DNA from: Hypericum androsaemum
Taxonomy: Eukaryota; Streptophyta; Magnoliopsida; Malpighiales; Hypericaceae
DNA length: 64,000 nucleotides
Direction of reading: 5' to 3'
Assembly (NCBI GenBank): GCA_963995505.1
Contig: OZ023192.1
Span: 13,561,001 to 13,625,000 of the forward strand
Made by a program: the position numbers and the translations under genes. A model generated the notes under the pieces. That model saw only the letters and a list, made by a program, of their open reading frames with translations, did no database searches and was not told the DNA's origin. Positions within the stretch are counted from its first letter, which is position 1; each line of letters begins with the position of its first letter. Below, in pieces: positions 24,337 through 36,180 of this stretch.

Positions 24337-25408
24337 ACTGTTGAAATATGAAATTAGTTCCCCGAATTGTTGATAACCTATCTCTGAGTTTGTATAGAAT
24401 GGTCCGAGCTCGTCGACATAAGTGGACAGATTATTGGACCGCTCGGCTTTGCTTCAGGGCGGAAGCGGTATATCGCTTTGCCTATGAAAGCGGGAAGAGC
24501 CGGCGGTAAGCGAGGCAATAGGGCTGGCTCATGGACGGTAAGGTCCGCCTCGGGCCTAAAGGCGGTAAGGCCTGCCTCTCGTTTCAGATTTTGTAAGCGG
24601 TAAGGCCCGCTACAGGTGTATAGGCGGTATACCGCTTGTAAAGGACTCAGGCGGGAAGCCCATTTTGGTCCTGGTAGGCGGGAAGCAATGGGCCCGTTAT
24701 GGCCTCAGGGCGGGATGGTAATACCGCATAGAGTGTTCAAGCGGGGGGGGGGGGGGGGGGGGGGAGAACGAAGCCCGTTTCAGAGGCTCAGACAAAGGAG
24801 GAAGTCCGCATAGGGGGACCGGATGGGCTTGATAGTCCTACTCTGAGAGCCCAGACAGGAAGACTATTTGGTCCATATAGGCGGGAGACTTGGGCCCGTT
24901 TTGGGGTTTGCTTCGGGCCTAAAGGCGGTAAGCTATTTAGACATGACGGGCTTGAGACGGGATATTACATAGAAGATTCGTGAAGGGGCAAGTTGGCTTA
25001 TGTTTTCCTAAGTTGAGCCAGAATTTTTTAGATTCGAGCAAGATCTTGGGTCTTAGTTACTTGGTCGGCACGTCGGGATGTTCAGATTTGAAAGTGGGAT
25101 TTGTTCATTTAAGGAACACGGCTTGGATTTTCCTAATCTAAGCTGGGTGGATTCGGAAACAAAATATTCACTCGGGACGGGATTTCTTGCACGCTAGGTC
25201 AGGACGTGCTATATAAAGGGAGTTCGGGTACCGGAGAAGACATCAACAACACAACACACAACTACTTTACTTATCTTGTTGCTTTTCCTTTCCGTAGCCT
25301 TGTGTAGCCCGTAGCCTAGTTCTAGCTTTAGCATAATATAGACCGACATTGGGACGACCACTCCAGATTCGTCTTGAGTTACTTGTTCACTTATTCCTGC
25401 AACGAACA
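24337..25408 (+). repeat. Probable solo LTR with internal GGCGGTAAGG-type array
   Basis: Starts TGTTGAAATATGAAATT and ends near CTGCAACGAACACA, with a strong TATA box (CTATATAAAGGG) at about 25209-25220 and a promoter-like downstream stretch rich in CAACACAACACAC. That is the plan of a U3-R-U5 LTR of about 1.07 kb, but there is no second LTR and no clear target duplication. From about 24458 to 24935 the words GGCGGTAAGG, GGCGGGAAGC and relatives recur about twelve times. Confidence 0.45.
24743..24764 (+). repeat. G22 homopolymer
   Basis: Uninterrupted run of 22 G inside the GC-rich array. It is also a place where the assembly length may be wrong. Confidence 0.95.
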
Positions 25409-25410
25409 CA

Positions 25411-25958
25411 AAATCTTTTTATAATATATAAATTATTTACCACTTAGATAAACTCTAATCGGTATACCACCCGATGGCGAATATGTCTTAGTCACGATTT
25501 TTATTGTTGAATAATGTATGCCTCTGATGGCGATTCTTTGAATTCTTGTACCGGTTATTTTGGAATGGAATGAAATAGTTACCTTTGAAAAGTGTCCAAC
25601 TCATTCATTTGTCAAACCAAATCGTCAAATTGACTTAATTTTTTCTTTGAAATTTGTGTTCTATATTTTCTGATTTAATTTTAAAGTCTATATTGTCAGA
25701 ACTTTTTTACTTTTGATTAATTTTTTATGTCATTTAATGAAATAAAACTAATGTTCCAGTATGTAGTGACATAAATGCCAATAAAAAATATAGTATTACA
25801 CCGGAAAAAATAATGAAGTATCATCCGTGACAAGAAAACATGTAATTATTGTTAACATTCTAACAAGAACCTACAAAAAAACATTTTAACAAGAACAAAA
25901 TATTATTGTACAAAAATGTCTTATAATATAAAGTCAAAATTAATTTTTTTTATTATTA
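25411..25958. other. AT-rich intergenic
   Basis: No gene or repeat recognised apart from ATT/AT-rich tracts. Confidence 0.5.
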
Positions 25959-25967
25959 TTAAAAGAA

Positions 25968-27254
25968 GGGAAAAGTCCACATAAGTACTCGGTGGTATTC
26001 CCGATTCTCACTTGAGTACCCTGTGGTTTAAAAACGATAGAACCGGTCCAACTTATTCCAATTTTTCTCACTTAAGTTTACCCAGTCCGGTTCACCCATT
26101 TTTTACCAAAACGACGTTGTTTAAATGCTTACGTGGAATACCACGTGGTAGTGACCCGGATTAGTCATTGTTGATGTAGCGGTGGGTAAATTATCAAATA
26201 AATTTATTATTTTTCAAAAAATTCAAAATCCTCCCATCTCTCTTTCTCTCTCTTCTTCCATCTTTGTTCATCTTCAACCTCCCTAATCTTTCCCATCTTT
26301 AACCAAACAACAACAATAGAACCCAAATAAATACAACACCCAAAATAAAAAATCCAAAAAATCTAATTCCCTATCTAAATCAAATCACGCAACGAGACGA
26401 GCTCCTCCATCTCCTTGTGAAGAAGGAAAGTCAATGAAACGTACTTGTCCATCTTCCCATCGACCCTCACCTCCGCCTTCTTACAGTTGGGGGCCCACCT
26501 GTGTGGGTCCCGCCCGGAGTCGGGGAACACCTCGAATAGCCGGGCGAAACAGCGGAGCCCTCTATCGTCGTAGCGGTGGCCTAGCCTGGACACGGACTGG
26601 GCCACGTGACGATCTTTTGGATGCCTTCGAGGGAGATGGACCCGGTCCAGAGCTAGGCTATATTCTTGTCGGAGAGGGACTGCCATAGGTGAAGCAGGTT
26701 CGACATGAGCCCCGAGATTTCGAAGGCCAGGACTCCAAGTTCTTGAGATTTCAATGGGTATGTGTGTGTTTATTGGAAAGGAAGAGAGGGGTATGAGGAG
26801 GTATAGGAGGATTGTGGAAGTTATAGTTGGTTTAGGGTTTTCGGGGAAGTAGTTTTTGTTCAGATTTCTAGATTTTTGTTTTTGGTGTTGTGTTTATTTG
26901 GGTTCCATTATTTTTGTTTGGTCGAAGATGGAAAAATTGGAGAGGTTGAAGATGAACATGAATGGAAGAAGAGAGAAAAGGAGAGATGGGAGGAGAAGGA
27001 ATTTTTCAAAAAATAATAAACTTATTTGGTAATTTACCCATCGCTACGTCAGCAATGACTAATCCGGGTCACTACCACGTGGCATTCCACGTAAGCATTT
27101 AAACGACATCATTTTGAAAAAAAAGGGTGAACCGGACTGGGTAGACTTAAGTGAGAAAAATTGGAATAAGTTGGACCAGTTCTATCGTTTTTAAACCACA
27201 GGGTACTCAAGTGAAAATCGGGGATACTACAGGGTACTTATGTGGACTTTTTCC
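25968..27254. mobile_element. Pack-type TIR element carrying a host exon
   Basis: About 1.29 kb with inverted ends of about 300 bp starting GGGAAAAGTCCACATAAGTA on the left and GGAAAAAGTCCACATAAGTA at the right end. The arms include CTACCACGTGG and AAACCACAGGGTACTCAAGTG. The flanks TTAAAAGAA (25959-25967) and TTAAAGAAT (27255-27263) may be a decayed 9-bp duplication, as for Mutator-like elements. The centre has higher GC and contains a gene fragment (next entry) instead of a transposase. Confidence 0.8.
26375..26756 (-). pseudogene. Captured DUF3475/DUF668 (PSK-simulator-like) exon fragment
   Basis: On the minus strand one frame reads LGVLAFEISGLMSNLLHLWQ..SLSDKNIA, the start of the DUF3475 domain. 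After a frameshift another frame reads RCFARLFEVF, SGRDPHRWAPNCKKAEVRV and MDKYVSLTFLLHKEMEEL, the continuation of the same domain. In plants this domain pairs with DUF668 in PSI1-type proteins that affect growth and cell division. A stop after SLSDKNIA and the frameshift make it non-coding as it stands. It lies entirely between the TIR arms, the mark of transduplication. Confidence 0.65.
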
Positions 27255-27433
27255 TTAAAGAATCGTCGCACAAAGTTATTATAGATGCAGCCCATAGATC
27301 CATTGGCCCACTAGCTTCCTTTCTGGATCATGTGGCCCAAACAGAGTCAGAAATTTCTCCCATTTTCCGTTTTAAGTTTTACCCCCCATTAACAGAAAAA
27401 AAACCAGAAAATTGATTTTCCATCAATTATTAA

Positions 27434-27612
27434 GTAGAATAAAGGTCCCCGGTTTATAGTTATATTACTCGCAGGTCCCTAATTTTTAAAAGCAGACCAA
27501 TATTTTCTTAAAAAGCAGGGATCTCGGACCAATATTTTCTTAAAAAACAGGGATCACACACTATTTCAGAAATTCTGGAACCTGCGAGTAATAAAACTAT
27601 AAATAAGAATTT
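27434..27612. repeat. Small foldback/MITE-like repeat
   Basis: GTTTATAGTTATATTACTCGCAGG near 27450 is mirrored by CCTGCGAGTAATAAAACTATA near 27580. Between them TTTTCTTAAAAARCAGGGATC occurs twice. No target duplication was fixed. Confidence 0.5.
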
Positions 27613-27907
27613 TAGAGTAATTTATCCAAATTAGAATATAGAAAAGGTTACGAATCAATTATAACAATTAATTAAAGAAACAACAGAGGGACATTTCTCC
27701 TCCTTCTTGTTCTTCTCCCTCCAGCAAAACAAAGGGGCAATTGCAAGATACAGAGAGAATAATACCTCGGGAGGGAGATGCTGCCCCAGCAGTGGGCCCC
27801 ACCCTGTGGGTCCGAATGCACTCACAAATACGCCGCCCTCACCCAAATTCCCTGTAATCCTCTCTCTACGAAACCCGCTCTGATGCCATGTTAAAAGACG
27901 GGTAACG

Positions 27908-29333
27908 ATGATAACGAGATTCTTCGTTTATGTGTCAGGGAGGGTGTTCTGCAAGAAGGGCTGCGGCGCCGATGGAGAAACCTTCGAAGAATGTGAGCTA
28001 ATTCGATTCCTCCTCTTTTTGTTCTTGAAAGTTTTATAATCGTGGGTAGCAATAGAATCTCGATTCGCGCAATGCCAATCGAATTGTGGGGGCGAATACC
28101 AACACAATGTAGGTAGGTAGAATGGTAACGGGTTTTGCCTCGTTTCCCAGGAGTCGGTGGGTCAATTCCCGCCGTTTGTGCAAATGGCAAAACTTTGCTT
28201 AGGAAGGAACAAAACCCAATGCCATCTAGAGCCCGGGTTTATGCCAACCCGCCTAAATTTTTGTTGGAGTTTCGATTATTGTTGATTGGAATCCGAATCG
28301 TTAGTCGTCGTTGTTTGTTGGTGTGACTCTAGGCTTGTCGGAGTGCGAGGAGATATGCTACAAGGACCCTGTATTGAAGGACCAGGAATGGAGCGCGTAT
28401 ATCGATCGATCGCCTGGTTCTGCCAGTTACTCCGAGGTCCGATTGCTGCTATCCGCTATGTTTCCGTTCTTTCGTTGTTTGGAACTAATGGTTCTCGCCT
28501 AGTTCGGGGCTCGAACGTGGTCTCTCTATGCCGATAGATTTCAGGGTACATGTATGTCCCTTGTGAATAGCGAACAACTTACACATAATCTTACCATTTA
28601 GCTGTTTTGTGTTTGCTTCAACTTCCGCGCAACTTTTTAGGCGCAAGCGACGTGGCTAGACCGATTCGAAGTTCATCGATCTTCCTGGCAATCGTGGAAA
28701 TCCTGAATGCAGTAATGACCGGTTAATGTTTTTCCTCGGGATGTCATGTTTGTCTATAATGGTTGCAGTTGTTAATTAATTTGGTGTACAACCGTGCATA
28801 TGGATGTAGTTAAATGCTCCGGTTATGGTTCCTGAAGTTTGGTTGATCCTGGATGCAGGACTGTTTCCATGCGTGCGTATCCGGATGCGGTTTCAAGGTA
28901 GTGTGATTTCTTCCGCAGGAATGTTTCTTTAGCTTCTTTGTTGTGCTAGATTTTACCATCTAGAAATTTGGGGAGAACATATTTTCATATCCTTAAATAT
29001 GTAGTTCGATGAAAATATCCACATGGTTTAGACATATGTCTGTTTTCGGATTGAAATCCCTTCGGCGAAGATTCTACAAGACGTTCAGTTTATTGCATAC
29101 ACTTCGAGTTTTTACTAGCTTTCTTATCATATGCAAGTAGTGTCCTTGGAAATGTTTAATGCTGTTTTTGTGCTTTGCAGTTTGATATTGACCCACATAA
29201 AGCTGATCAGATTCGTCCAAGCAAGCCATGTCACACAACTACAAAGAAACCTCCACCCGTGGAGAAACCCCCTCCTCCATCATCTCTCAAACCCCACGAA
29301 CCCGCCGAAGATATACCTTGCACTTCTGCCTAG
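27908..29333 (+). CDS. Small Cys-rich plant protein, function unknown
   Basis: Four exons with in-phase GT-AG junctions: 27908-27992, 28333-28436, 28859-28897, 29181-29333; 126 residues. The core has regularly spaced cysteines (VFCKKGCGADGETFEECL, ECEEICYKDPVLKD, then DCFHACVSGCGFKFD), followed by a Pro/Lys tail (KKPPPVEKPPPPSSLKP). Paired CxxxC motifs could form a disulphide hairpin or bind metal, but I do not recall a named family and assign no function. The hydrophobic start (MITRFFVYV) is too short to call a signal peptide; if CAG at 27938 is really a splice acceptor, the start lies in an unseen upstream exon. The four-exon agreement makes chance unlikely. Confidence 0.7.
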
Positions 29334-29870
29334 GTTCGGGAAAAGGACGACGGCAGAGAAGCCGGTAGAGGAAACACAACATTGATTAAAGCTTACATGC
29401 CCCTCAAATTTTGTTAGATGATAGTTTTCATGCCATTCTTACTTGTTCTTCTGGTTGGCCTACTCATCATCACTATAGCGCCATAACATTCTCCTCATCG
29501 AGTTCGGAGAAGGCGGTACATCGCACTGGGCACCCGGGTACCCGAATTTCGACAGATAACTTGGATAGACACCTCGTAGTCCTGCTGATGATATCACTGG
29601 CTCATGACTCATGGGGTTTACAATTTTGTTCTGTGTTCATTGCTCTTGGCAGAACAAAACGTGTACACTTGAACAGGATAAAATTTCGATATCTGAAAAT
29701 CTTATATGGAAAAATCAATTCATTTTCTTTTCATTTCATTTTGTTTTTAGCCCGGTGACAAAATTCTCCCAATCAAACGGAAGGGGAAGGGTGCTTCTAT
29801 AATATAGTTTATATACCTACCCAAAAAAACAAACATAGTATATGCAGAAAAAAGAATTTAAATTAAAATT
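29334..29870 (+). other. Probable 3' UTR and flank of the Cys-rich gene
   Basis: No further gene. Small frames here overlap without domain content. Confidence 0.4.
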
Positions 29871-29946
29871 GTTGCTGCCCAGGATCGAACTGGAGACCTT
29901 CAGTGTGTAAGACTGACGTGATAACCAACCACTACACCACAGCAAC
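29871..29946 (-). tRNA. tRNA-Val(UAC): tRNA-Val (anticodon UAC)
   Basis: Minus strand, 76 nt, no encoded CCA. The acceptor stem GTTGCTG pairs with CAGCAAC. Anticodon arm TCAGT-CTTACAC-ACTGA places TAC at 34-36. The A box is TGGTGTAGTGG and the B box AGTTCGATCCT. The D loop is longer than in the usual plant tRNA-Val and the acceptor stem differs, so it may be a diverged copy, but all stems still pair. A T run near 29945-29970 could terminate Pol III only weakly. Confidence 0.85.
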
Positions 29947-31040
29947 TCGATCATTAGTATTTTAATTTTTGTAAATATACTATAATGTATAAAACTATGA
30001 GACGTCCGAGTTTTATTTTCGTTATTTTTCTTACTGAATTAAAGATTAGAAAAATAGCACACACAAAAAAAAAATCACAGCAACAAGGCATGGGCTTGGT
30101 TGGTTCGTGGAAATTGCGCCCATCAACTCTCCCAAATGATGAATAATGAGTAAGATGATATAAAGAGTTATTACTGTAATTTTAAAAGATATAGGATTCT
30201 GAATACTCTATATAATAGAAATTTTAGTACGCAAGATTGTATGAGAAAATTTAATATCCAGAACTATAATAAGGTTTGCGGTTATAACCTCATCTTCGTA
30301 CGTATGAGAGAATTAAGTACTCGAGATTGTAAATATGTAAATTTTCATGCTATTGAATAAATTTTCCAAACATTTTGGTAGAACTATTTAGGTCCAATAT
30401 TATTTTTTGTAAAAGGTAAAAGTATATTATTCCAAATAATAGAATTACAGAGGGAATTTTTTTTCAGAAATATGCAAAAAAAACTTAAATATTTTCTCAA
30501 AATAGATGAAAACATATATATATATTTTCAAAATAGTTAGAAACATAAACAAATATTATAAATAAATAATAGAGACACTTCATTCCGGAGGCTCCAATGG
30601 AAGCGTCTCCGCATTGCCCAGACTTGACGTTTAATTCGGAAAATTAATTTAAAAATGTGGAGGAACCCACCTATGACGGCTTTGTCTATTATCTAAAATC
30701 TGGATATTTACAAGATTAATTAATTTAGTTTTAAGTCTGATAAAATTTTTAATAAAGCCTAGTATAGGTTTAAACTATGTAAAATTTTTGAATGATATTT
30801 TTAGAATAAATATTTAATACAGATGGATCGTTGAAACTTCAGATTATCATGTAAAGAGTTGGATGGGTTTAAATTCATTAGGGACATGTATAATCCCTAT
30901 TGAAAATGATCAAAAGTGGATGAAAGGGTAATCTAGGTATTAAAGAGATAATCAGGGGCAATATCGGACAAATACAATTTAGGTGTAATACAATCAAGGA
31001 AATAATTAAATACCAACCAATTATCCTAAAATCATGGTAG
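29947..31040. other. AT-rich intergenic
   Basis: No gene recognised. Poly-A/T runs and short AT dinucleotide tracts only. Confidence 0.5.
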
Positions 31041-31047
31041 AACCAAA

Positions 31048-32451
31048 GTTTTAAAAAATACAATCTGACCAGTGGTTCGACCGGTTGGACCATAAATCGA
31101 TAGCCACATCGGGTCGTTTTTTGCCTTTGAGACGGGTGCCGTATAAATCGCTCAAAATCTGGTTAGACCGGGCGATTCATACCCTCGTCTCGACCGGCCA
31201 CAAGCGGTTTGTACGAGAACTTACAAAAATGGAAAATTTTTTCATAAACCAAAATTTCACCCAAAAAATTAAGAAACCATCAACAATCTCAAGAAATCCT
31301 ACATGGCCTCGACAGTCTCCCCCCGCTGCAAACTCGACAACAGCCCTAAAATGTCAATTTAGGGTTTTTTTTAAACCCCAAATCGACAAACATGCAAAGC
31401 AGGAAGTGGTCGACCTACCACAAATTACCAACAACCACGAGTCTTTTCGAGCCACCGCCGTCCACCTACGAGGCTCTCCAAGCCACCACTGGTCACCTTC
31501 GCCTCGCGTGGAAGAATTTGAGGAGAGACAAAATTTGTACTAAATGAGGAATGAACTATGGCTACATGTGATTAGTACCCTCCTTTGCTAGTTCTGGAAC
31601 AAGATTTTAAGGCAGTAAGAAAATAATTGGAGAGAGAAAGAGTGGGAGGGTTAAGGAGAAAGAGACTTTTAGGAGGAGTGGTGATGGTGTTTTTGGTGAA
31701 AGGAATATTACTTTTTTTAATATGGAAGAAAGGGTTGGAGAGAGAGAGTGTGTGTGTGTGGTGGTGTAAAGTTAAAGAGAATTCTAGAGTGGTGGTGCTG
31801 CTATTTTTCCTTTTTTTTAAGGCTTGGGGGCATGGTTTTAAAAAATACGATCCGACCGGTGTTCTGATTGGTTGGACCGTGAATCGAGAATAAGACCAGA
31901 TCATTTTTGGCTTTTGACCGGGGTCTGTACTACTCGGACCAAATCCGATCAGACTGGCCAATTTTGAGGTCCACCCTGATCGGTCGAACCCGGTTCGTAC
32001 AAAAATGGGCAAAATTAATTTTTTTGGGGTGATTTTTGAGAAAAAAAAGTTAATTTGACAAGTTTATAGAGTAATAAATAAATAAATAAATAGATTTATA
32101 GAGTGGAGAGATAAAAAATTAAGTCTACTTTTTTATATGAAAAATAAGTCTATTTTAACATACATATATATATGTATATATATTATTAAAAATATTAAAA
32201 AAAGTTTTTGGTTCGACCAGTAGTCTGACCGGTCTGACCAGTCGACCCATAAAATGGTAAAATTCCGGGTCGTAGCTCCGGGCCGGGTTTTAAAACCATG
32301 CTTGGGGGTTATATATTACTTATATATTTAAAAAATTTTAAAAATAAAAAAAACTTTGGTCCAATCGGAGGTTCACTCAGGTGGACCATTCGACCCGGAG
32401 GACGGGAGAAATCCCGGGTCGGCCTCCAGGTCGTCTTTTAAAACCATAGTT
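31048..32451. mobile_element. Nested MITE-like elements with TTTTAAAA ends
   Basis: The outer copy appears to run from AAAGTTTTAAAAAATACAATC (31048) to GTCTTTTAAAACCATAG (32451). An inner relative runs from CATGGTTTTAAAAAATACGA (about 31831) to GGGTTTTAAAACCATG (about 32300). Both left ends continue with a CCGACCGGT..GGTTGGACC block. Relatives lie at 39182-39598 and 63062-63460. No transposase seen; the frames at 31085-31543 and 31572-32012 are not recognised. Confidence 0.55.
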
Positions 32452-32654
32452 AGAACTCAATTACTAGACGTGAGAACAAAAAAAATACAAATAGCAGCTT
32501 TCGTTGGAACCCTAATTAAAAAAAACCCAATCTCGTTGGAACCCTAATCCCAAAAAAAACCCAATCACGTTGGAACCCTATTTTAGCATACCAATAGTGA
32601 AATTGACGCACACCATTTATACATCACATGGATATCAATCTTAACCCCATCAAC

Positions 32655-33108
32655 AACGATTGGTTTCCTACTGTTATTGGTTTCTTTCTTCTATGATATT
32701 GGTTTCCTTCTTCTATGATATTGGTTTCCTTCTACTCTGATATTGGTTTTCTTCTCCACTGATATTGGTTTCCGTTTACTATGACATTGGTTTCCTTCTA
32801 CTCAGATATTGGTAGCTTTCTTCTCTGATAATGGTTTCGTTCTTCTATGAAATTGATTTATTGCTTCTATGAAATTGATTTTCTTCTTCTATGAAATTTG
32901 TTGTTTTCTTCAATGAAATTGGTTTCCTTATACTCTGATATTGGTTTTCTTCTTCTATGATATTGGTGTCATTCTTCAATGAACTTAGTTTCCTTCTTCA
33001 ATGATATTGGTTTCCGTCTTCTCTCATATTGGTTTCCTTCTTCAATAAAATTGGTTTATTGCTTCTATTAAATTGGTTTCCCTCTTCTATGAAATTGGTT
33101 TCCTTCTA
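32655..33108 (+). repeat. Minisatellite, unit about 22-24 bp
   Basis: About twenty degenerate copies of ATTGGTTTCCTTCTTCTATG. The strand is strongly pyrimidine-rich apart from the ATTGG word. Confidence 0.9.
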
Positions 33109-35695
33109 ATGTTCATCTTCTTTTAATGTTCTAGGCATCTTGGCTCCTCTTCTTTTTCCCCGTGAACAAGATCAGTTAATTAAATTAAAATCAACAAAAT
33201 CAAGAAAAAAGACAGACAGTAAAATAAAAATCAACAAATGAGACTTGGCAGCAAAATCAATTAAATCGAATCCTTTGGGATCTTCATGAAATAACGAAAC
33301 CCAACGATTGGGTTCCTCTTCCGTTGAAGTTGGGTGCTCTCACTGTTTGGAACCCAAATCGTAGCGGAACATGAACGATTACAAAACCAAAAAAACAACA
33401 AAATCAAAAGGTCATCGATGGCTTCTTGAGGTTGGGTGTTATTTTCGTCCTGACGATGCCGTAGCAAGTTCTCAAGGACTCTGTCATGGTAGAGTCTCAA
33501 TGGCGGAATGACATCGAACGGGGCCTCATCGCTTTTTCCTTGTCGGCGGGCTCGTTACGTGCGAATGGGGTACGACGAACGTAGAAGGGAGAACGGGTCA
33601 CGACGACAATTGACGGCGGGCAGATCACATAAAGCGGCTCACGACTTTTAGGTCGTGTCCACTTCTTCTTGAATGTTAACGACGAGCGGGGTTGGGGTGG
33701 AGCGGAAGTGATGTGGAGAGGCACCGCTGCTTCATTTTTGTGTGTGTTACAATCTCGCTCTCAATTTGGCAGAAATAATTGTCGTGTGGGAACTCCAAAA
33801 TGCGCCCTAACGGATTAGGACCGTTAGATCTGTATTTTTTTTAAAATCAAATCTAACGACCTAAATTTAGTTCATTTCATAGAAACGGCTTTTATATAGT
33901 TCCCACTGAATCCAAATCCGAGAAGGATAATGTAGAATGACATCCTATGAAAATGCCAACTCTTTGTTGCAAGCTGTAACTTCATGGGCTCCTCCAATTC
34001 GATGCCCAATAATTGTACATCCCACTTTTTTTCTAGCCTACAAAAATTGAATAACGACGGCCGTAAAAATTAGCAACCATCTTTAATTTCAATTGTGGCT
34101 AAACGATGACGCGACATTTCTATGGCAGGATCCGAACAAGATTTATATGACCTAAATCCTTACTATTTTTTAAAGAGATGATCTAAATCTTTACCCTTAT
34201 CCTATTTAAAATTAAAGATTCTGGCAGGATCCGATACCTAAAAAATCGAGTAGGATAAAGGTGGCTCGCAGATCCGTGTTATTTAAAAAAAATTAAACTA
34301 TCATTTAATTGTTCTCAAATAACAAAGGACACTAAAAAATATAAATACAATTGATTCGTCATTAAAATAACTTAATATAAAGAAAACAAACAAGCAAATA
34401 CAAAAAATATAATAAAAAGTTGAGTAGTTTGAGATTGAAAATTTGATATTATGTTTAGTAATTAATATACATATATATTATTTAAAAATGGATGTAGGAT
34501 CAGGGCAGAATCCTATAGATCCATATTCATGTCTTTATCTTTTTAAAATACTAGGATTCGGATCTAGATCCGGTCAAAGTCAACTGGTCTCGGACTCTTC
34601 GAGTCTGAATCTGGGTAGATCCTCAAGGTAAGGATCTAATTGACATCCATATCAGCACTAGAATAAAAATTTGCTTTGTCCGATAATTAGAAACGTTGAT
34701 TCGTATAGTTACTACAAAATTAAATCAACTCCAAGTGGCAAGCGAGGGGGTGGAGGCGTCGTGGGGCTAAATGTACATATAACATAGTTTGAACCAAAGA
34801 CTTTTTTAAAATTGTACATGTCTTATGACGTTAGACTAAATCACATTTGAAAATATATAATTTCTCACATCAATATGTTTCCTTTCATATATAAATCCTA
34901 ATAGGTTCCATAGTAAACATATAATATAGGCGATGGATTGTTGTCTAGTTGATACCCAAGGCCTCTTGTCAAGGAACCAAACTTTTATTGTAATTGATGA
35001 TCGTCTAAGTTTCTCTGTTGAGAGGAATCAGTAAGACACTGATTGCTGATAAAGTCCAGAAACCAAACTTTTACTTATGTTATCTCACTGGTACGGTTGG
35101 GCCCAACACCACCCAATCTATGGGTTCATTTAATCTACCGTGCGAACAACGTGGTTCCTGATAACGTGGATCTTTTGTTGTAAATAAGGTTGCGCAAGCG
35201 GTAAGTTTGGCGAGATCGCATTTAATTATCTTGTCTTATTTACTTTTTTCAAAATGTCATAATAAAATATTATTTATTTATATATTTATTTATTATGGAA
35301 CTATATTGTCACGAGAACAATATAGTTCCATTATTGGTTGGATTAAATTGGGCAAATAGCTTATATATCTATCTTGAGTAATTTTTTATATATGATTAAA
35401 GAATAATCTATTATTGGATCTAAATAGTTCTACCGGGACTAGATTTGGTCCTGGAACAAAGAATTCATCACCAGTCTGGATAGGAACAGAATGGAAAAAA
35501 ATAAAAAGGGGAGATGGAAGCGCGGCGACCAAATTTGGTCCCGGAGGGATTTTTTCAGTAAGGTCCTAGTAGGGGTAAAATGGGAAAAAGATAAGGAAAA
35601 GGGCATTTTAAAAGTGGAACGCCCATGTGGAGGGAGGAGCATAAAGGGTGGGTCCCGCTGTTCACTTTAATATTTTTCCTTGAACTTTATTATAA
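33109..35695. other. Intergenic, no gene recognised
   Basis: Minus-strand frames at 33261-33724 lie in a GC-richer patch but have no motif I know. 34480-34640 has repeated GGATC words. The rest is AT-rich. Confidence 0.45.
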
Positions 35696-35699
35696 GTAT

Positions 35700-35935
35700 T
35701 TTAAATAATCGGACATACTATTCGATATAATTGAGAATACTATTTGATATAATCAGGCATATCATTTAATAGAATGGGATATACTATTTGACATAGCCCA
35801 ACATACTACTCGATATTATTTAAATTTTTATTATAAGTATTATTTAATATTATTTAAGTTATTATAAATATTCGAGTATACCAATGGATATAATTGAGCA
35901 TACAATTTGATATAATCAAGTATATTAGTGGGCAA
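35700..35935 (+). repeat. Degenerate tandem repeat, unit about 22 bp
   Basis: Recurrent ATACTATTTGATATAATYRRG with drifting spacing, at least seven copies. Confidence 0.7.
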
Positions 35936-35937
35936 AC

Positions 35938-36180
35938 TATTTTATCATAACTGTGCAACCATTCGATCATAGTCGATGAAACATTTTGATCGTGACATAA
36001 CAAACTATTTTATCATAACATGATAAACCGTTGTATCATAAATGTGCAAACCATTGTATCGTAACTGTGCAAACAATCGTATCATAACATGATAACCCAT
36101 TGTAACGTAACTGTGCAAACCATTATATCATTAAATGATAAACCATTGTATCTTAATTGTGCAAACTATTTCGACATAAC
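35938..36180 (+). repeat. Degenerate tandem repeat, unit about 24-26 bp
   Basis: Recurrent AACCATTGTATCATAACTGT with CAAA spacers, about nine copies; alternate units carry CATGATAAACC. It is distinct from the repeat just left of it. Confidence 0.75.

Noticed and set aside
32655..33108. Possible CRISPR-like regular repeat
   Set aside because: Units are contiguous and degenerate with no unique spacers, in a plant genome; it is a minisatellite.
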